Shown piece after piece: positions 45,648 to 54,993 of a stretch of DNA of 64,000 nt (its first letter is position 1; each line of letters begins with the position of its first letter). The stretch covers positions 1-64,000 of the forward strand of contig NZ_JAPSIB010000004.1 in the NCBI RefSeq assembly GCF_031179145.1. The letters are read 5' to 3'. This stretch comes from Brevibacterium sp. GTDB lineage: Bacteria > Actinomycetota > Actinomycetes > Actinomycetales > Brevibacteriaceae. The notes below the pieces were generated by a model. That model made no database searches, was not told the DNA's origin, and worked only from the letters and a program-made list of their open reading frames with translations. Made by a program: the position numbers and the translations under genes.

Positions 45648-46523
45648 TCACATCCGCTGGTTGCGGGCCGACTCGTAGATGCAGACGCTGGCGGCGGTCG
45701 CGAGGTTGAGGCTCTCGGCCTTGCCGTAGATGGGAACTGCCGCCGAGTCGTCGCACAGCTCGAGGTCGGAGCTCCGCATCCCCCACGCCTCGTTGCCGAA
45801 CACCCAGGCGGTGCGGGCGCTGAGGTCCAAGCCCGAGTCCCACGGGTGGTGGAGGTCGTGCGCATTGTCGTTCGCGTCGGCGGCGAGGACCTGAAGGCCG
45901 CGGGCACGGGCGAGTTCGGTCACCTCGGCGAGGCCGACCCCGGTGACCACGGGAATATGGAACAGGGATCCGGCGGTGGAGCGGACGGTCTTGTCGTTGT
46001 AGACGTCGACGCTCGACGAGGTGAGCACCACGGCGTCGGCGCCGGCGGCGTCGGCGAGGCGGATGATCGTGCCGGCGTTGCCCGGGTCGCGGACCTGGGA
46101 CAAGACGACGATCAGTTGAGCCTCGGGGGTGATCACGGAGGTGATCTCGACGTCGAGCTGGGCGCAGACGGCGACGACGCCCTGGGAGTTCACTGTCGTC
46201 GACAGTTCGGTCAGGACCTCCTCGGTGACGAGGTTCCACCGGATCCGCAGCTCCTTGACCGTGTCGACGAACTCGGAATGGCGCTCGGCGGCCTCCTCGG
46301 TGATGAAGAGCTCGACGACGGCGCCGTTCGCTCCAACCCAGTCGAGCACGGCCGTCCGAGATTCGAGGCCGAGTTCGACCTGCCGGTCCAGGGCCTCACG
46401 CACCGCCTGCGGACCTTCGACGAGGAACTGCCCCATCTGCTTGCGGTGATTGCGGCGCAGCAGTTTGACTGCGGCTTTGATCCGCTTCGACTGCGGCGAA
46501 GTGATGACGTCTGGAGTTTTCAT
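45648..46523 (-). CDS. TrmH/SpoU-family RNA 2'-O-methyltransferase
   Basis: SPOUT-fold methyltransferase of 291 residues from the ATG at 46523 (MKTPDVITSPQSKRIK). The N-terminal substrate-binding domain (FLVEGPQAVREAL) is followed by SpoU motif 1 SQVRDPGNAGTIIRLADAAG (Asn/Arg), motif 2 AWVFGNEAWGM and motif 3 IYGKAESLNLATAASVCIYE. It modifies rRNA or tRNA; the target cannot be told. It lies downstream of rplT on the same strand, as tsnR does in mycobacteria, but is separated by a terminator hairpin. Confidence 0.93.
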   Translation of the reverse strand: MKTPDVITSPQSKRIKAAVKLLRRNHRKQMGQFLVEGPQAVREALDRQVELGLESRTAVLDWVGANGAVVELFITEEAAERHSEFVDTVKELRIRWNLVTEEVLTELSTTVNSQGVVAVCAQLDVEITSVITPEAQLIVVLSQVRDPGNAGTIIRLADAAGADAVVLTSSSVDVYNDKTVRSTAGSLFHIPVVTGVGLAEVTELARARGLQVLAADANDNAHDLHHPWDSGLDLSARTAWVFGNEAWGMRSSDLELCDDSAAVPIYGKAESLNLATAASVCIYESARNQRM

Positions 46524-46600
46524 GGCCCACGTTCTGTTCAGGATGTGTCGTGCTCGGAATCGAAAGTTCGGCGACTGTCTCTGGCTGGCGTCAGACACAG

Positions 46601-46638
46601 CGAACGGTCCCGAACCTCAACTGGCTCGGGACCGTTCG
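46601..46638 (-). terminator. Terminator hairpin after rplT
   Basis: Thirteen-base perfect stem, CGAACGGTCCCGA (46601-46613) with its complement at 46626-46638, and a 12-base loop, 61 bases past the rplT stop. It ends the infC-rpmI-rplT operon before the methyltransferase gene. No long U-tract. Confidence 0.75.
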
Positions 46639-46698
46639 TGGTGGCCGGCACTCGCTAAGCGGTGCAGCGGCGCAGAGCCCGATGCGGGCTCAAGACTT

Positions 46699-47088
46699 TC
46701 AGGCTGCTTCGGTCTTGGCTGCGTTCACGTCAGCAGGAAGAGCGTCCTTGGCGACCTTGACGAGGTGCGCGAAAGTAGGAGCGTCGTTCACTGCGAGCTC
46801 GGCGAGCATGCGACGGTCGACCTCGATGCCAGCGACCTTGAGGCCCTGGATGAAGCGGTTGTACGTCATGCCGTTGGCGCGAGCTCCGGCGTTGATGCGC
46901 TGGATCCACAGGCGGCGGAAGTCACCCTTACGGGCGCGACGGTCGCGGTAGCTGTAGACGAGCGAGTGGATGACCTGTTCTTTGGCCTTGCGGTACAGGC
47001 GCGAACGCTGTCCCCGGTAGCCGCTTGCCCGGTCAAGGATGACCCGGCGCTTCTTGTGAGCGTTGACCGCCCTTTTCACACGTGCCAC
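46699..47088 (-). CDS. rplT: Ribosomal protein L20
   Basis: Basic 50S protein of 129 residues; [20 protein letters not shown] and [20 protein letters not shown] are standard. It binds 23S rRNA early in assembly. Slightly longer than the E. coli protein through an Ala-rich C-terminus. Third gene of infC-rpmI-rplT. Confidence 0.98.
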   Translation of the reverse strand: MARVKRAVNAHKKRRVILDRASGYRGQRSRLYRKAKEQVIHSLVYSYRDRRARKGDFRRLWIQRINAGARANGMTYNRFIQGLKVAGIEVDRRMLAELAVNDAPTFAHLVKVAKDALPADVNAAKTEAA

Positions 47089-47194
47089 GTGTTACTCCTT
47101 CGAAAATAGTTCCACCGGCTCTGCCGGTGTCTGGATCAAGCTGGGGAGGGAGCCACGTCAATGACTGGCTCCAGGATGGAGACCCGAGAGGGTC

Positions 47195-47401
47195 TCACCT
47201 GCCCTTGAGCTTGCCCAGCAGCTTGCGGGCCACCTTGCGGTCTCCGCCGGTGATGACCTGATCCGCACCGACGCGGCGCTTCTGAGCCGAGGTCTTGTGC
47301 TCGAACTTGTGCTGGTTATTCACGCCTTCACGCATGATTTTCCCACTGCCAGTCACGCGCATGCGCTTCTTGGCGCTGCTGTTCGTCTTCTGCTTCGGCA
47401 T
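47195..47401 (-). CDS. rpmI: Ribosomal protein L35
   Basis: 68 residues from the ATG at 47401 (MPKQKTNSSAKKRMRVTGSG), the conserved N-terminus; the longer open frame upstream is not coding. Ends KLLGKLKGR. Lies between infC and rplT. Confidence 0.97.
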   Translation of the reverse strand: MPKQKTNSSAKKRMRVTGSGKIMREGVNNQHKFEHKTSAQKRRVGADQVITGGDRKVARKLLGKLKGR

Positions 47402-47429
47402 CGTGCCGTTCTCCTTTATAACTTGCTGG

Positions 47430-48059
47430 TCACGCGTCGGTTTGAGCGTTCTTCTCCGCTGCAAGCCGATCGCGTCGGGACTTCACTTCGGTGGTACGGC
47501 CCTTGGCTTCATTCGCTGCCTTGCTGCGGGCCTCCGCCTTGGCGTCAGATTTTGATTTATGGGGGGCGATGACCATCACCATGTTGCGGCCATCGACCCT
47601 GGGTGAGGACTCAACGGTGCCCAGATCGGACACATCTTCGGCCAACCGGTTCAACAGCTTGATGCCCATCTCCGGTCGAGACTGCTCGCGGCCACGGAAC
47701 ATGATCATGACTTTGACCTTGTCCCCGGCTGCCAGGAAGCGGGTGACGTGACCCTTCTTCGTCTCGTAGTCGTGCTCATCGATCTTGAGACGGAAGCGGA
47801 TCTCCTTCAGTGCGGTGTTCGCCTGATTCTTCCGAGCTTCCCGAGCCTTCTGAGCGGATTCGTACTTGAATTTCCCGTAGTCCATGAGCTTGGCCACGGG
47901 AGGTTTTGCCTGCGGGGCGACCTCAACCAAGTCAAGGTCTGCTTCACGGGCGAGATCGAGTGCCTTGCGAATGGCAACGATACCGACCTGTTCACCGTTG
48001 GGTCCGACCAACCGGACCTCGGGAACCCGAATCCGGTCATTGATGCGCGTCTCGCTGAT
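47430..48059 (-). CDS. infC: Translation initiation factor IF-3 (ATC start)
   Basis: Prevents premature subunit joining and proofreads initiator tRNA selection. The conserved protein begins [20 protein letters not shown], as in other actinobacteria, and the first codon is ATC at 48059, preceded by AAGGAG at 7 bases; no ATG/GTG/TTG in frame fits. An unusual start codon is a known device for IF-3 autoregulation (AUU in E. coli). 209 residues: N-domain, linker [18 protein letters not shown]-domain ending [10 protein letters not shown] plus a charged tail. A terminator-like attenuator lies about 40 bases upstream. Confidence 0.95.
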   Translation of the reverse strand: MSETRINDRIRVPEVRLVGPNGEQVGIVAIRKALDLAREADLDLVEVAPQAKPPVAKLMDYGKFKYESAQKAREARKNQANTALKEIRFRLKIDEHDYETKKGHVTRFLAAGDKVKVMIMFRGREQSRPEMGIKLLNRLAEDVSDLGTVESSPRVDGRNMVMVIAPHKSKSDAKAEARSKAANEAKGRTTEVKSRRDRLAAEKNAQTDA

Positions 48060-48098
48060 GTGTTCACTCCTTCTTCGCTCAAATGTGTCGCGACAATG

Positions 48099-48135
48099 AA
48101 AAAGGCTCCCATTGACACGAATGCCAAGGGAGCCT
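48099..48135 (-). promoter_or_regulatory. Intrinsic-terminator-like attenuator in the infC leader
   Basis: Read on the minus strand: AGGCTCCC (48135-48128), a 17-base loop, GGGAGCCT (48110-48103), then a U-rich TTTTTC run. This is a canonical rho-independent terminator placed 40 bases before the infC start, inside the expected leader, so it probably attenuates the operon. Confidence 0.7.
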
Positions 48136-48323
48136 GCACACACAACCACTGAGGGTTCAAGTGAATACACCTCGACCCGCGACTTCCTTCTCGAGTTCAC
48201 ACTCAGAGCTGCCAGTCAGCAGATCATTGGACCCGATCGCTTCTCACGATCCAGGTGGGAGACAGACTCCGCTTCGCACCACAATCCAGTGTACTACGGT
48301 TCGCGGACCCACGCACATCGAGG

Positions 48324-48743
48324 TCAGGACGGGTGAGATCTGTGTCGCATTTCGCTGAACAGACGTTCGGCCTCCGCCTTCTGCTCTGCGACGGTAGTCA
48401 CCGTCGCAGGGTCGACGGGTGCGAAGGTGTCGACGAGACCACCGACGCCCTGCTCGGTCAGTCGGTAAGCGCGTAGGCCCCCGCCCTGATCGCGCGCCAT
48501 CCCGCTGGGCCAGACCTCGGCCTGTCCCCCGGCCACGCCGAGGTGCCACCCCTTCGGTTCGAGCAGCTCACGGACCTGGCACAGCGCTTCGAAGGCGTCA
48601 TCGGCTACTTGCTCTATGTCGTCGAACTCGGTCGACTCAACACGCACTGTCCATCTCCTGTCGGTGTACCACCAGGAGACGGTGGCCTTGTGCACGACTC
48701 CGGCCTGAAGCACCTCGATCGTCTGTTCCTGTCGTTCCGGCAT
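48324..48743 (-). CDS. Hypothetical protein, 139 residues
   Basis: Start at 48743 (MPERQEQTIEVLQAG) chosen for GAAGGGA ahead of it; the frame extends 12 codons further. The protein is acidic, with SWWYTDRRWTVRVESTEFDD and QVADDAFEALCQVRELLEPK, then a second part around AERLFSEMRHRS. Probably a cytosolic alpha/beta protein of a small actinobacterial family; function unknown. Divergent from the DUF1844 gene, 88 bases away. Confidence 0.7.
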   Translation of the reverse strand: MPERQEQTIEVLQAGVVHKATVSWWYTDRRWTVRVESTEFDDIEQVADDAFEALCQVRELLEPKGWHLGVAGGQAEVWPSGMARDQGGGLRAYRLTEQGVGGLVDTFAPVDPATVTTVAEQKAEAERLFSEMRHRSHPS

Positions 48744-48831
48744 TCGGGTCCCTTCCGTCGACCGCTTCAAGTGACGCATATCCCGGCGGGCACCTGCCTT
48801 TCGGACCTCGATGATATGTCAAGCTTGGAGC

Positions 48832-49236
48832 ATGAATTCACATGAGTCCGCACCTGCCGGAGCATCTTCCGATTCCGGCGCAGCCGATCCCTCCGCTGTC
48901 GCCGATGTCACCCGCGACATCGCCGAGGTTCCCGCCGTCGAAGTCATCACCTCCACTGCCGTTCACTTGATGTCCGCCGCAGCCGTCAAGTGCGGCCTGG
49001 CCGAGGACACCCCCGAAGCCTCGGCCGCCGATTACCTGGACCTCGATGAGGCCCGCAAGCTCATCACCGCGCTGGCCGGCCTGGTCACCGGAGCGGCTAC
49101 CGTCATCGGCGACCATCACGCTCGCCCGTTGCGTGACGGGCTGCGCAGTCTGCAGCTGGCGTTCCGTGAAGCTTCGACGATTCAGGATGCTCCGGGTCAG
49201 GGTCCGGGCGAGAAGTTCACGGGTCCGGTTCGCTGA
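48832..49236 (+). CDS. DUF1844 family protein
   Basis: 134 residues from MNSHESAPAGAS. The conserved helical core is VEVITSTAVHLMSAAAVKCG and LDEARKLITALAGLVTGAAT, the DUF1844 signature. These small proteins commonly lie next to infC in actinobacteria; function unknown. The N-terminal 30 residues are low-complexity and acidic. Confidence 0.85.
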   Translation: MNSHESAPAGASSDSGAADPSAVADVTRDIAEVPAVEVITSTAVHLMSAAAVKCGLAEDTPEASAADYLDLDEARKLITALAGLVTGAATVIGDHHARPLRDGLRSLQLAFREASTIQDAPGQGPGEKFTGPVR

Positions 49237-49280
49237 TTCGGGCGAAGCGGAAGAGTCCTTGCCGCAGGACCTACTGCGTC

Positions 49281-50111
49281 TCAGTTTCGGTTCAAGCCGT
49301 GAGTGCGCGTACCTAGGGCGTTCTTGAAGTGACTTTCCGCCTCGTCAATGAGTCTTGTCGGAGTCGACGGGTCAAAGACACGCAGCAGTGAGAACCGAAA
49401 AGTCGATGGGTCCAGGTTGCGCAGTTCGACGTTTCCACCATGGCCGTTCACGGCGTACGCGCTCCAGCGCTGCCGAATGCTCTCTTCACCGTCCGCCTTG
49501 CCGACATACTGACGCCCGTCACGCATATCAGTGATCAGGTAGACGCCTAGGACCGAGGACAGTGCCGTACGCCAGGCGGCATACCTGTGCTCCCTCATTA
49601 CGGCCTGTAGTTCAACGTGTTCTAGGACCAGACGATCGAATCCGGGGAAAGGCACCGGCTGCGCGTCGGCTATCTCCATCACCGGGTATCCGACAGCAGT
49701 CGTTCCGTTGAGTCGCCAAGTCCGCGGCGACCTCCAGCCAATGACAAGACGGTTTCTGAGATCCGCCATCAGTTCGGAAACGACCAAGTCGAATGTTCGG
49801 AGCGCTCCGTCGTTCACAATCTCGCCGCGGTTCTCCAGGACCGACCAGAACCGCGCCCGATCGCCTCCTTCACGAAGGAATACGACCCATGTGCGAGGAG
49901 GTTCGATCGGGAAGGTGCGCGGTCGGGCGGACTGCCGTTGCGTGTATTTCATGATCTCTGCGTCGGTGGAGTCGGCGTGAATCCCTTGCAGCCCGTTATC
50001 GTCGTCCTTGACGAAAGCGTGCCGGATCACCAGTGCGTTTTCCGGTCGGATACCCGCGCTCCCCAATATTGGCTCGAGAGTCAGCGTCACATTCGTCCCT
50101 TTCTTCAGCAT
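49281..50111 (-). CDS. GIY-YIG nuclease-domain protein
   Basis: 276 residues. Residues about 185-270 match GIY-YIG nucleases: GVYLITDMRDGRQYVGKADG supplies the GVY...YVG pair, the catalytic Arg is in ESIRQRWSAY and the metal-binding Glu in LIDEAESHFKNAL. The N-terminal 180 residues (including PRTWVVFLREGGDRARFWSV and IGWRSPRTWRLNG) are a separate domain I do not recognise. Convergent with the DUF1844 gene. Lone restriction-like or repair enzyme; a role in defence is possible but unproven. Confidence 0.78.
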   Translation of the reverse strand: MLKKGTNVTLTLEPILGSAGIRPENALVIRHAFVKDDDNGLQGIHADSTDAEIMKYTQRQSARPRTFPIEPPRTWVVFLREGGDRARFWSVLENRGEIVNDGALRTFDLVVSELMADLRNRLVIGWRSPRTWRLNGTTAVGYPVMEIADAQPVPFPGFDRLVLEHVELQAVMREHRYAAWRTALSSVLGVYLITDMRDGRQYVGKADGEESIRQRWSAYAVNGHGGNVELRNLDPSTFRFSLLRVFDPSTPTRLIDEAESHFKNALGTRTHGLNRN

Positions 50112-50265
50112 CTATTTGCACGTCATCCATGTCGAGGGTATTGCCCTGTCCTCAGTGCGCGCCCTGACTTTCGAATGCGGACAGCAACGCTGGCGATCGA
50201 GACAGCCCGCGAAATCATCCTCCGTCATTTCCCTGCGCGGAACCGCCCCGTCAGCAACGACGACC

Positions 50266-51906
50266 TCACCCCAAGAAGATGTCATTCCCCGGCCCGAGGG
50301 GCAGGTCGAACAGGTACCAGACCCCGAGCAGAGCGGCCCAGGCCAGCCAGAACGGGATGACGAACGGGAACATACGGGAGATCACCGTTCCCAGCCCCGC
50401 ATCCGGCTCGTAGCGGCGGACCAGCCCGAGCAGCACGATCATGTACGGGTTGAGCGGCGTGATGACCTGCGTGGCCGAGTCGCCCACACGGAAGGCGGCT
50501 TGGGTGAAGGCCGGCTCATAGCCGAGCAGTGCGAAGAGCGGCACGAAGACGGCACCCATGAGCGTCCACATCGACGAACCGGAGATGATGAAGAGGTTGA
50601 GCACGCTCGCCAACAGCATGAAGCCGATGATCGCCGGGAACCCGGTGAGGTTGATCGCCTCGAGACCGGTGGCTCCGGTCACGGCGATCCATGAGCCGAT
50701 TCCCGTCCAGTTGAACAGGGCGATGAACTGGCCGAGGATGAACGCGAGGATGAGGAACGACATCATGTCGACGATCGAATCCCCCATCATCCGCACCACG
50801 TCGTTCATCGACTTGATCGAGCGCACTTTGATGCCGTAGACAATGCCCATCGTGATGAAGTAGGCGAACACGATGAAGACGATCGAGGACAGCAGCGGCG
50901 ACTTCGGCAGGAAGCCCCCGTCTTCGTTGCGCCAGGGCGAATTCGGGATGAGCACCGCGAACAGGAGGAGCGCGGTGAGCACCAGTGCCGACAGCAGGGC
51001 TAAGATCAGCCCCTTCTTCTCCTCCGGCTCAAGCTCGGCCTTCATCGGGGCGGGTGAGGCGTTTCCGGCATCGGTCCCCTCCGGGGCGTTGTGCTCACGA
51101 GGCGCATCCGCTGCCCGGTATTCCGGGGCCAGTCCCCCGCCGGACACATCGACGGGATCGCGCGAGATGCCTTTGCGCACCATGTTCGGCTCGATGAGCT
51201 TGTCGATGATGAACCCGGCGATGATCGCCAGAACGACCGAGGCGACGATGTTGAAGAAATAGTTCGATACCGGGTTCACCGCTGCATAGTCGGTTCCCGG
51301 CAAGGTTCCCATCACCGAGGTCGTGATGCCCGCGAACAGCGCGTCGAGGCTCGTCGGCACCACTGAGGTCGAATAGCCGGCGCCGGTCGCGGCGAAACCT
51401 CCGATGAGACCGGCCATCGGGTGACGACCGGCGGCCTTGAACACGAGGGCGGCCAGGGGCGGGATGATGATGAACGCGGAGTCGGCCATGATCGATCCGA
51501 CGACCCCGACGAATCCCACTGCGTACGGCAGCAGCCAGCGCGGGCTCGAGCCGAAGGCGACCCGGACGGCGGCGGCCAGCATGCCCGACTTCTCCGCCAC
51601 TCCGACGGCGAGCAGGATCGGCAGCACCGTGGCCAGAGGCGGGAAGCCGATGTAGTTCTCACCCATCGTGGTGGTCAGCCACGACAGTCCCTCACCGGTG
51701 AAGAGGCCTTTGATCGTGACCGACTCGTCGGCGCCGGGGATATTCACGGAGACGCCGGCCATGGCCATCGCGGTCGAAATCAGACCGGTGATGATGAACA
51801 GGCCGAGGAAGAGCGTGAACGGTTCGGGAAGCTTGTTCCCCACCCGTTCGATCGCGTCGAGGATCCTCTGCCCCCGGCTGATCCGTCCCTGCGTCGTCGT
51901 TGACAT
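50266..51906 (-). CDS. abgT: AbgT family transporter
   Basis: Inner-membrane transporter of 546 residues with 11-13 hydrophobic segments. The family start is seen as RVGNKLPEPFTLFLGLFIIT, then MGENYIGFPPLATVLPILLA and a C-terminal VITPLNPYMIVLLGLVRRY. Members import p-aminobenzoyl-glutamate or export sulfonamides (family knowledge). Residues 250-300 form a charged cytosolic loop. It is followed in the operon sense by no other gene; the M20 amidohydrolase lies 84 bases upstream on the same strand, as in abgAB-T loci. Confidence 0.92.
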   Translation of the reverse strand: MSTTTQGRISRGQRILDAIERVGNKLPEPFTLFLGLFIITGLISTAMAMAGVSVNIPGADESVTIKGLFTGEGLSWLTTTMGENYIGFPPLATVLPILLAVGVAEKSGMLAAAVRVAFGSSPRWLLPYAVGFVGVVGSIMADSAFIIIPPLAALVFKAAGRHPMAGLIGGFAATGAGYSTSVVPTSLDALFAGITTSVMGTLPGTDYAAVNPVSNYFFNIVASVVLAIIAGFIIDKLIEPNMVRKGISRDPVDVSGGGLAPEYRAADAPREHNAPEGTDAGNASPAPMKAELEPEEKKGLILALLSALVLTALLLFAVLIPNSPWRNEDGGFLPKSPLLSSIVFIVFAYFITMGIVYGIKVRSIKSMNDVVRMMGDSIVDMMSFLILAFILGQFIALFNWTGIGSWIAVTGATGLEAINLTGFPAIIGFMLLASVLNLFIISGSSMWTLMGAVFVPLFALLGYEPAFTQAAFRVGDSATQVITPLNPYMIVLLGLVRRYEPDAGLGTVISRMFPFVIPFWLAWAALLGVWYLFDLPLGPGNDIFLG

Positions 51907-51990
51907 CGTCTCTCCTCGATACCTCGTTGTGTCGACATGGTGGTGGCGTGGCTACGGCAGTGCTCGTGCGCCTTCAGCGCAGGCGGATTC

Positions 51991-53337
51991 TCAGTTGAAG
52001 TAGTTGGGCACGTCGATGGCACCTCCGGCGCGCTGGAAATCGGCGACCACCTCGGCGGCGAGATCATCGTCAACGAGGAAGTCCAGCGCCGTGCACGCAA
52101 GACCATAGGCGCCGTCCCGCGCCGCGACCTCGGCGTCATCGGAGACGGCGGCGGCCGCGAACTCGCGGGTGTGGAGCGCGACCTCGGAATCCGCTGTCTT
52201 CAGCAGCGGATGGATTCCGGGGATGCGGTAAGACACGTTCCCGAAGTCGGTGGACGCGGCGATCGACTCGTCGAGCACTCCCGCCGGCACCGGATGCCTC
52301 CCGCGCTCTTCCTCGTGGAGAGCCCAGCGCCTGGTCAGCGCATCATTGCCGCGCACCGGCAGGGACGGCGCGTGCTCGTCCCAGCGGATGTCGACGCCCG
52401 TCCCGGTCATCAGCGCCGCCCCCTTCGCGACGTCCTCGACCCGGGCGGAGAGCTCCTTGAGCGTCTCCGGGTACTTTGAGCGCACATAGCACTTGACCTG
52501 CGCGAGCTCGGTGATGATCGACGGCCGCGTCCCGCCTTCGGAGACGACGGCATGCAGGCGGGAGATGGGCGGCATCTGCTGCCTCAGCAGCCCCAACCCT
52601 TGGTAGAAGAGATTGGCCGCATCGAGTGCATTCTTACCCATGAATGGCTGCGCCGAGGCGTGAGCGGGCACCCCTTTGAACGTGACGTCGAGCAGACGGC
52701 GACCGAGCCACACCTGGTCTGCGCAGTCGTAGCCGTAGCCGTGGACCATGATGGCAGCGTCAATCCCGTCGAAGGCTCCTTCGCGAGCCATGAGCTCCTT
52801 GCCGGAGTGTCCTTCTTCGGCCGGGGTGCCCAGGAGGACGACGGTTCCGGGCACCGCGTCGGGGTCCGAGGCGTGCAGCGCGGCGAGGGACAGGAACGCG
52901 CCGACCGCGCACGTGGCGATGAGATTGTGTCCGCAGCCGTGGCCGATTCCCGGCAGGGCATCGTACTCGGCGAGGATGGCGATCGTGCGTCCCTTGCCCG
53001 AACCGGTCGTCGCCCAGACTGCCGTGTCGAGGCCGTACACGCCCTGCTCGACGGCGGTTCCATGGGAGGCGACGAGGTCGGCGATCGCTGCGGCCGACCG
53101 GTGTTCGTCGAATGCGGTCTCGGCGAGCCCGTGGATGGTGCGGAGCAGGCCGACGAGGTCGTCGGAGACTTCGTCGATGCCCTCAGCAAGCCGTCGGGTC
53201 GAGGAATCGGGTGCACCGGCGAACTCGGATTCCCATCCTGCTGCTGTGGCGGCTCGGGCTTCTGTCTCGCGTTCGATGTGATCGAGATAGCTGTCGTCAG
53301 GAGCAACTGGCTGGCTGAGATCTCGCAATTCGCTCAT
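51991..53337 (-). CDS. M20-family amidohydrolase (AbgB-like)
   Basis: Zinc-dependent amidohydrolase/peptidase of 448 residues. Metal-binding region GIGHGCGHNLIATCAV (GHGCGHN at 132-138), Glu174-Glu175 in TPAEEGHSGKELM and the dimerisation domain in the middle (VPAHASAQPFMGKNALDAAN). The pairing with AbgT suggests cleavage of p-aminobenzoyl-glutamate or a similar N-acyl amino acid after uptake (inference). Single subunit, not an obvious AbgA/AbgB pair. Confidence 0.9.
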   Translation of the reverse strand: MSELRDLSQPVAPDDSYLDHIERETEARAATAAGWESEFAGAPDSSTRRLAEGIDEVSDDLVGLLRTIHGLAETAFDEHRSAAAIADLVASHGTAVEQGVYGLDTAVWATTGSGKGRTIAILAEYDALPGIGHGCGHNLIATCAVGAFLSLAALHASDPDAVPGTVVLLGTPAEEGHSGKELMAREGAFDGIDAAIMVHGYGYDCADQVWLGRRLLDVTFKGVPAHASAQPFMGKNALDAANLFYQGLGLLRQQMPPISRLHAVVSEGGTRPSIITELAQVKCYVRSKYPETLKELSARVEDVAKGAALMTGTGVDIRWDEHAPSLPVRGNDALTRRWALHEEERGRHPVPAGVLDESIAASTDFGNVSYRIPGIHPLLKTADSEVALHTREFAAAAVSDDAEVAARDGAYGLACTALDFLVDDDLAAEVVADFQRAGGAIDVPNYFN

Positions 53338-53460
53338 GCATTCAGGCTAACGGCACCCGCCGCCCAGGTCACGAGCGACGCGGTCAGGTCCCGCTGATCG
53401 GAACTGACCGGCGATCAGGGCGCCGCACCGAAGCGGGTGCCGGACCACTCTGCGACTAGA

Positions 53461-54210
53461 TCACTCCCTGAGCTGGAGCCGGATCGCGAGGGAGTCGATC
53501 TTCTGCACGAGCTCTTCATCTCCAACGACCGCTTGTTGGAAACGCTGCACCTCGGCGGCGGGGACCTTGTCTTCGACCACGAGAGTGATGCCGAGCTCCG
53601 GTCCCCCAAGGTGGACGTTGGCACTGCCCGGGCTGACCGAAACCGAGGCCAGCCACGGGAACGACTGCCCGAGCTCCGCGAGTCTCCGGCCCACCTCGGC
53701 GTCGGCCCAGGACGGGGTCCACTCCTTCCCCTGGACGAAGGCGAACATCGCCGGGCGTCGCAGGAGGAAGGGGTGCGGGGCCCCGGGGTCGAGGACGACG
53801 AGCTGCGAGTTGGCCTCGATCGCGCCGAGGATGAGCCGCTCGGCTTCGACGGGCACCGGGCGGGCCGCCTCGTGCCACTGCGTCAGCGGAGGGATCGAGC
53901 TGAAGCCGGGGGTGCATTCGCGACCGTCCTCGGCCTGCAGGCGGACCATCCCCAGCTCTGAGGAGTTGTCGACCATGTGCCCGTGCTCGCCGACTTCGTG
54001 ATCGAGCGCGATCGGGACGATGGGAGCGTAGAGGCGCACCCCGGGCAGCGTCGCGATGACCTGCCGGTGACGGTCCGCCTCAAGCGGAGACGCGTGCACC
54101 TGGGCCAGAGCTGCCAGCAGCTGTTCGTCCCCGAGCCCGGTGTCACCGGAGAACGGGTTCGGCTTGAGCTCGCGCCCGGCCCAGGGCTGACCGGCGGAAT
54201 CGGTGGACAT
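53461..54210 (-). CDS. SseB family protein
   Basis: 249 residues. N-terminal AGRELKPNPFSGDTGLGDEQ and central VVLDPGAPHPFLLRRPAMFA match actinobacterial SseB-domain proteins; the C-terminal half has VSVSPGSANVHLGGPELGIT. Cytosolic, function unclear. Starts 2 bases after the priA stop on the same strand, so cotranscribed with the his genes. Confidence 0.8.
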   Translation of the reverse strand: MSTDSAGQPWAGRELKPNPFSGDTGLGDEQLLAALAQVHASPLEADRHRQVIATLPGVRLYAPIVPIALDHEVGEHGHMVDNSSELGMVRLQAEDGRECTPGFSSIPPLTQWHEAARPVPVEAERLILGAIEANSQLVVLDPGAPHPFLLRRPAMFAFVQGKEWTPSWADAEVGRRLAELGQSFPWLASVSVSPGSANVHLGGPELGITLVVEDKVPAAEVQRFQQAVVGDEELVQKIDSLAIRLQLRE

Positions 54211-54212
54211 CC

Positions 54213-54956
54213 TCAGCGTCCGGCGACGTCGAGGGCTTCTTCGAGGGTGAACTTGCCGGCGTAGAGAGCTTTGCCGACGATCGCGGAGTCGACGCCGAGC
54301 GGCACGAGTTCGCGCAGGTTCTTCAGGTCCTCGAGGCTCGAGACTCCGCCCGAGGCGACGATCGGCTTGTCCGTCTTCTCAGCGAGATCGCGCAGGAGTT
54401 CGAGGTTGGGTCCCTGCAGGGTGCCGTCCTTGCGGACGTCGGTGACGACGTAGCGGGCGCAGCCGGCGGCTTCGAGGGTGGCGAGGACGTCGTAGAGGTC
54501 TCCCCCGTCCTCGGTCCAGCCACGCGCGGCCAAGGTGGTGCCGCGGACGTCGAGGCCGATGGCGACCTGGTCGCCGAAGCGCGAGATCATCTCCGCCGTC
54601 CATTCCGGGTTCTCGAGCGCCGCAGTGCCGATGTTGACCCGCTCCGCGCCGGTGTCGAGCGCGCGTTCGAGGCTTTCGGTGTCCCGGATGCCGCCGGAGA
54701 GTTCGACCTTGATCCCGACTGCCTTGACGACCTGGTTGAGCAGCTCCGAGTTGGAACCGCGTCCGAATGCCGCATCGAGATCGACGAGGTGGATCCACTC
54801 GGCGCCGCGGGATTCGAAGTCGTGGGCGGCGTCGATGGGAGAGCCATAGTCGGTTTCGGTGCCGGCCTCGCCCTGGACGAGGCGGACGGCCTTGCCGTCG
54901 GCGACATCGACTGCGGGCAGCAGAACGAGTCGGTTCGAGTTCGGGGTGTCAGTCAT
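54213..54956 (-). CDS. hisA: Phosphoribosyl isomerase PriA (HisA)
   Basis: TIM-barrel isomerase of 247 residues for the histidine pathway (ProFAR to PRFAR). [20 protein letters not shown] holds the first catalytic Asp; [30 protein letters not shown] and [20 protein letters not shown] (second catalytic Asp) follow. The RGWT and SGGIRD segments fit actinobacterial PriA, which also serves as TrpF; dual use is inferred from the family. Lies between hisH and sseB. Confidence 0.93.
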   Translation of the reverse strand: MTDTPNSNRLVLLPAVDVADGKAVRLVQGEAGTETDYGSPIDAAHDFESRGAEWIHLVDLDAAFGRGSNSELLNQVVKAVGIKVELSGGIRDTESLERALDTGAERVNIGTAALENPEWTAEMISRFGDQVAIGLDVRGTTLAARGWTEDGGDLYDVLATLEAAGCARYVVTDVRKDGTLQGPNLELLRDLAEKTDKPIVASGGVSSLEDLKNLRELVPLGVDSAIVGKALYAGKFTLEEALDVAGR

Positions 54957-54993
54957 GGTGACCTTTCTGCGGTGAGGGTCTCGTTGGACGGCG

